Assembly (NCBI GenBank): GCA_965219925.1
Contig: OZ244795.1
Coordinates: forward strand, 4,092,001-4,156,000
Length of the DNA stretch: 64,000 nt
DNA from: Bin87 sp965219925
Lineage (GTDB): Bacteria > Chloroflexota > Dehalococcoidia > Lucifugimonadales > UBA3495
Direction: 5' to 3'
The notes under the pieces were generated by a model. It did no database searches. It was not told where the DNA came from and worked only from the letters and a program-made list of their open reading frames with translations. The translations under genes and the position numbers were made by a program. Shown here piece after piece: positions 61,123-64,000 of this stretch. Numbering within the stretch: position 1 is the first letter of the stretch; the number at the start of each line of letters is the position of its first letter.

Positions 61123-61314
61123 ATGGACAGCAGGAGGGTTTTGCGGCGGTTGGAAGCCGATGGCTGGTACGTGCACCGGATTGTTGGATCCCACCATCAG
61201 ATGAAGCATCCTGACAAGTCCGGCACGATCACTGTTCCTCACCCGCGGAAAGACCTCAAGATAGGGACGATACTCAGCATCGAGAAGCAATCCGGCATCA
61301 AGTTGCGACGATAA
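61123..61314 (+). CDS. hicA: HicA-type mRNA interferase toxin
   Basis: The 63-residue protein has the HicA double-stranded RNA-binding-like fold: RRVLRRLEADGWYVHRIVGS, HHQMKHPDKSGTITVPHPRK and the tail DLKIGTILSIEKQSGIKL. The active-site His is in GSHHQMKHP. It cleaves mRNA and is inhibited by the HicB protein encoded 11 nt downstream. Confidence 0.92.
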   Translation: MDSRRVLRRLEADGWYVHRIVGSHHQMKHPDKSGTITVPHPRKDLKIGTILSIEKQSGIKLRR

Positions 61315-61325
61315 AGGAGGTCGAT

Positions 61326-62114
61326 ATGGAGCGAACCTACATCGCGCTGGTTGAAAAGGACACAACCAGCGATTATGGGGTGTGGTTCACTGACCTGCCC
61401 GGCTGCATCACAGCGGGGACTACTTTTGAGGAAGCGCGTGAAATGGCGCGAGAGGCGCTGATGCTGCATTTGGAAGGAATGGCTGCCGATGGGGAATACA
61501 TCCCGCCGCCATGCTCTGCCGATGCGGCTTTGGCCCACGAAGACGCTTTCGATGCTATCGCCTTAATCGTGGTGGAGGCGCTGCCGGAACGGACGGAGGA
61601 AGAGGCGAAGGCCGAGTTTGAGGCGTTTCTGGCGTCGGACGAGTATCACGAGATATACGGCCATCCGCTTGCCGAGGATGACTTGCCTTGTTATGAGGAG
61701 CCGCTGGTATCCGAGACGTTCATGGCCGGCATCGGACTGCGGCCGATAATGGTGGGTGATACGGAACCGACTTACGCTGCCCTGGTATGCCAGAAATCCG
61801 ACGGCGATTTTGGCATCAGATTTCCCGACCTGCCCGGCTGCATCGCCGGCGGCGGCGCTCTTGAAGAGGCTTGCAAAATGGCGCGGAATGCGTTGGCTCG
61901 GCATTTGGAGAGTATGTCTGCCAATGGGGAGTGTATCCCAAAGCCCAGTTCCGCCGACGTTGTGCTGTCGCACCCGGATGCGGCGGACGCTATCGCCGTG
62001 ATTGTGGTCAGGGCGCTGCCGGAGCGCACCGAGGAAGAGGCTCGGGCGGCACTGGAGGAGCTCCCGGCGTCGGATGAATACCGGGAAATTTACGGAGAGC
62101 CGGTGAAGACCTAG
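61326..62114 (+). CDS. hicB: Double HicB antitoxin (two fused HicB domains)
   Basis: The 262-residue protein contains two complete HicB-like halves. Residues 1-130 have YIALVEKDTTSDYGVWFTDL, PGCITAGTTFEEAREMAREA and ALPERTEEEAKAEFEAFLAS. Residues 140-260 have YAALVCQKSDGDFGIRFPDL, PGCIAGGGALEEACKMARNA and ALPERTEEEARAALEELPAS. The usual HicB is about 100-150 residues, so this is an internal tandem duplication and fusion. No C-terminal DNA-binding domain (RHH/HTH) is seen. GGAGG precedes the ATG. Confidence 0.88.
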   Translation: MERTYIALVEKDTTSDYGVWFTDLPGCITAGTTFEEAREMAREALMLHLEGMAADGEYIPPPCSADAALAHEDAFDAIALIVVEALPERTEEEAKAEFEAFLASDEYHEIYGHPLAEDDLPCYEEPLVSETFMAGIGLRPIMVGDTEPTYAALVCQKSDGDFGIRFPDLPGCIAGGGALEEACKMARNALARHLESMSANGECIPKPSSADVVLSHPDAADAIAVIVVRALPERTEEEARAALEELPASDEYREIYGEPVKT

Positions 62115-62444
62115 ACTTAGAATGAAGTGATGGTTAACGATGACAATGCAGGATACCGGACCACAATTCCCACCGCCATCTGCCGAGTCGCAAGGTGTGG
62201 GATCAATAAACATGCCACCAGCATAGTGGCGGCATTATATCAGAACATTATTTCTGATTTCCACAGGGAGGATGTCCTTACGCGTACCCACTTTGTTATT
62301 GCGCCCCCGTACTCGATGCGGGGGTTGAATCCCGTCGCAAACCACGGCCCAAAATCCTGTCTATCCTGTTCATCCAGGTAAATGCACGTCACCGCTCCCG
62401 CTACGCTCGCAATGGCATCCGGTACGGCGCGATGCGGCTGCCGG

Positions 62445-63512
62445 CTATTGCAGTAGGCGGATAACCTCGTCGCCCACTTGCTGCGTGGAGGCGACGCCTC
62501 CCAGATCGGCCGTTAGCGTGCTGCGTTCGTTCAGGACGCGGAGGGTGGCGGCGTTGATGCGGTCGGCGGAATCGTGTTCGCCGAAGTGGTCGAGCATCAT
62601 GGCAACGGCCAGAACGGTTGCCAACGGGTTGGCCAGCCCTTTGCCGGTGATGTCGAAGGCGGCGCCGTGGACCGGCTCGAACATGGAGGGGAACCGGCCT
62701 TCCGGGTTGATGTTGGCGCTGGGAGCGAGACCCATGCTGCCGGTTACGACGGCGGCAATGTCGGACAGAATGTCGGCAAACAGGTTGGAGGCAACGATGA
62801 CGTCGAAATCCTCGGGCCAGCGCACCAGATCCATGGCGGCCCGGTCGACCAGCAGCGATTCCGTTTCGATCTGCGGGTATTCCGCTGCCACGTCCGCGAA
62901 GACTTCATCCCAGAACACCATGCTGAAGGCCTGGGCATTGGATTTGGTCACCGAAGTAACCTTGTTCTTGCCGCCCCGGCGTACGCTGTGCTCAAAGGCC
63001 GCGCGGATGATGCGTTCGGTGCCGCGGCGGGTGAATACGCCGCTCTGGATCACGGTTTCGTGGGGGGTGCCGGCATACAGTCGACCGCCCACCGGAGCGT
63101 ATTCTCCCTCGGTGTTTTCCCGGAAGATCACCATGTCGATGTCGCCGGCGGATTTGCCGGCGATGGGCGACTGAACGCCAGGGTAAAGTACCGCCGGACG
63201 CACGCAGATGGCCTGGTCGAAGGCGCGGCGCATGGGCAGCAGGAGGCCCTGCAGCGTTATGTGGTCGGGGATGTTGGGGTCGCCCACCGCGCCGAACAGC
63301 ACCCCGTCGAAGCCGACGATCTGGTCGAGGCCGTCTTCGGGCATCATTCGGCCGGTTTCCCGGTAGTAGTCGCTGCCCCAGGAAAAGTCGGTTAGCTGAA
63401 ATGAGAGGCCATCGGTACCGGCGGCCACGGCATCCAGGACTTTGCGCCCCTCAGCGATTACCTCAGGTCCAATGCCGTCGCCGGCGATGACTGCCACGTT
63501 GTATTGCGCCAT
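62445..63512 (-). CDS. Isocitrate/isopropylmalate-family dehydrogenase, tartrate/D-malate type
   Basis: This is a beta-decarboxylating dehydrogenase of 355 residues: VAVIAGDGIGPEVIAEGRKV, the substrate loop LPMRRAFDQAICVRPAVLYP, FRENTEGEYAPVGGRLY, TSVTKSNAQAF and the metal/nucleotide region NLFADILSDIAAVVTGSMGL and EPVHGAAFDITGKG. The sequence details resemble tartrate/D-malate dehydrogenases more than LeuB. It would oxidise and decarboxylate a 2-hydroxyacid with NAD. GGAG precedes the ATG. Confidence 0.88.
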   Translation of the reverse strand: MAQYNVAVIAGDGIGPEVIAEGRKVLDAVAAGTDGLSFQLTDFSWGSDYYRETGRMMPEDGLDQIVGFDGVLFGAVGDPNIPDHITLQGLLLPMRRAFDQAICVRPAVLYPGVQSPIAGKSAGDIDMVIFRENTEGEYAPVGGRLYAGTPHETVIQSGVFTRRGTERIIRAAFEHSVRRGGKNKVTSVTKSNAQAFSMVFWDEVFADVAAEYPQIETESLLVDRAAMDLVRWPEDFDVIVASNLFADILSDIAAVVTGSMGLAPSANINPEGRFPSMFEPVHGAAFDITGKGLANPLATVLAVAMMLDHFGEHDSADRINAATLRVLNERSTLTADLGGVASTQQVGDEVIRLLQ

Positions 63513-63595
63513 TTGTTGCGCTCCATTTTCAGTGCAGGATGAATAGTGTGGGATGCAAATCTACACCGGGGAACGGGGGACTGTCCATTGCATCG

Positions 63596-64000
63596 TCATA
63601 GTTGCCATTGTCGTAAAGTTTGGCGGATTTCCTCTACGAACCGGCTGAGTGAGCGGTCGGCACGCATGGCAGGGTCAATGTCCATTTGGTTAACTATGTC
63701 TTCGGCAAACTCAATACCCCCAATGCTGGGGGTGATGCCGGCATCATAGACAGCCTTAATCAACTGCTGTTTGTATAGGTCGCGGCTGCATTTCTGGTCG
63801 GGCGCGTTGCATCCTCTGCCGAAAACCGTGCGAAACGCCACACCGTCGAGCAACAGCCAACGTTCGATGTGGGGGTCGGGGATGGCTGCGATTACGGGGG
63901 CGGGGGCGTTGGGGCGATCCAATTCCCTGGTGCGCTGATTCAGCCCCTTGCAGTTAGCATCCGTAGCGACAATTATCAGGTCTGGGAGACTCCCTTGCCT
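63596..64000 (-). CDS. Conserved protein of unknown function, partial (N-terminus outside window)
   Basis: The frame is open from the right edge (135 codons). It reads LPDLIIVATDANCKGLNQRT, then PVIAAIPDPHIERWLLLDGV, CSRDLYKQQLIKAVYDAGIT and PSIGGIEFAEDIVNQMD. Asp/Glu-rich motifs (ATDAN, IPDPHIERW, GGIEFAEDI) look conserved and recall TOPRIM-like proteins found next to AAA ATPases, but I cannot assign a function. Confidence 0.6.
   Translation of the reverse strand, partial: RQGSLPDLIIVATDANCKGLNQRTRELDRPNAPAPVIAAIPDPHIERWLLLDGVAFRTVFGRGCNAPDQKCSRDLYKQQLIKAVYDAGITPSIGGIEFAEDIVNQMDIDPAMRADRSLSRFVEEIRQTLRQWQL

Larger units (their letters stand above)
60728..62303. repeat. 111-bp exact direct repeat (60728-60838 and 62193-62303) flanking the hicAB locus
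   Basis: Each copy starts AGGTGTGGGATCAATAAACA and ends CCCACTTTGTTATTGCG. The left copy contains the first ten codons and promoter of the ImuB-like gene and the outer end of a repeat B. The right copy has the same bases but no gene body after them. The 1.35 kb between holds the MmgE fragment and hicA-hicB. Confidence 0.9.

Overview
The window is GC-rich bacterial DNA from a repeat-laden genome. Gene content suggests a member of the Chloroflexota, perhaps a Dehalococcoidia/SAR202-like lineage. The grounds are two luciferase-like flavin monooxygenases, a flavin monooxygenase-type acyl-CoA dehydrogenase relative, a CocE-type hydrolase, five Uma2-type nucleases, many toxin-antitoxin pairs, AddAB recombination enzymes, and a lipoprotein with a Thr/Pro-rich linker. 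This assignment is an inference from gene types only; no rRNA or tRNA gene is visible.

Layout. 1-8.3 kb: a partial CocE/NonD hydrolase and an addB-addA operon, both on the minus strand. 8.8-13.7 kb: a MaoC-type hydratase, a YbaK-type deacylase, two small unknown genes and proS. 13.7-21 kb: a PIN/RHH toxin-antitoxin pair, then a TPR-toxin fusion gene destroyed by two different insertion sequences, a flavin monooxygenase, and a HigB-type toxin with two tandem antitoxin-like genes. 21-36 kb: ispG, an MFS exporter, Uma2 nucleases, a gluzincin lipoprotein, acs, an orphan DNA methyltransferase, gatB and secG. 36-40.6 kb: a SAM hydrolase, a DUF433/DUF5615 pair, a three-spacer type I-E-like CRISPR array without cas genes, a MITE, an IS5-type element and a solitary tnpB. 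41-46.4 kb: genes for both E1 subunits of a 2-oxoacid dehydrogenase, separated by an aspartic-protease gene pair, then an NHL-repeat protein and a luciferase-like monooxygenase. 46.4-52.8 kb: an IS630/MITE/direct-repeat cluster, then two paralogous proteins whose sequence pattern resembles the tubulin/FtsZ fold, and an alpha/beta hydrolase. 53-64 kb: two 49-residue membrane proteins sharing a conserved upstream element, a protein with a primase-type C-terminus, an MDR dehydrogenase, a Uma2, a second luciferase-like enzyme, an epimerase, a Phd/PIN pair, an ImuB-like polymerase, a hicA plus double-hicB locus and a tartrate/isopropylmalate-type dehydrogenase.

The spaces between genes are filled with palindromic repeats in several families that share the ends AGGGCCTTTCGG / CCGAAAGGCCCT. 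Some are nested inside one another. A 24-25 nt hairpin has inserted into both a repeat and a transposase gene.

Most noteworthy are: (i) the tubulin-like pair; (ii) the ancestral 720-residue TPR/coiled-coil/HigB-type toxin protein, which can be rebuilt exactly in frame by removing an IS1182 and an IS5 element with one copy of each CTAG target duplication; (iii) the CRISPR array whose presumed leader is cut by a MITE 16 nt from the first repeat; and (iv) the paired 49-residue membrane proteins.
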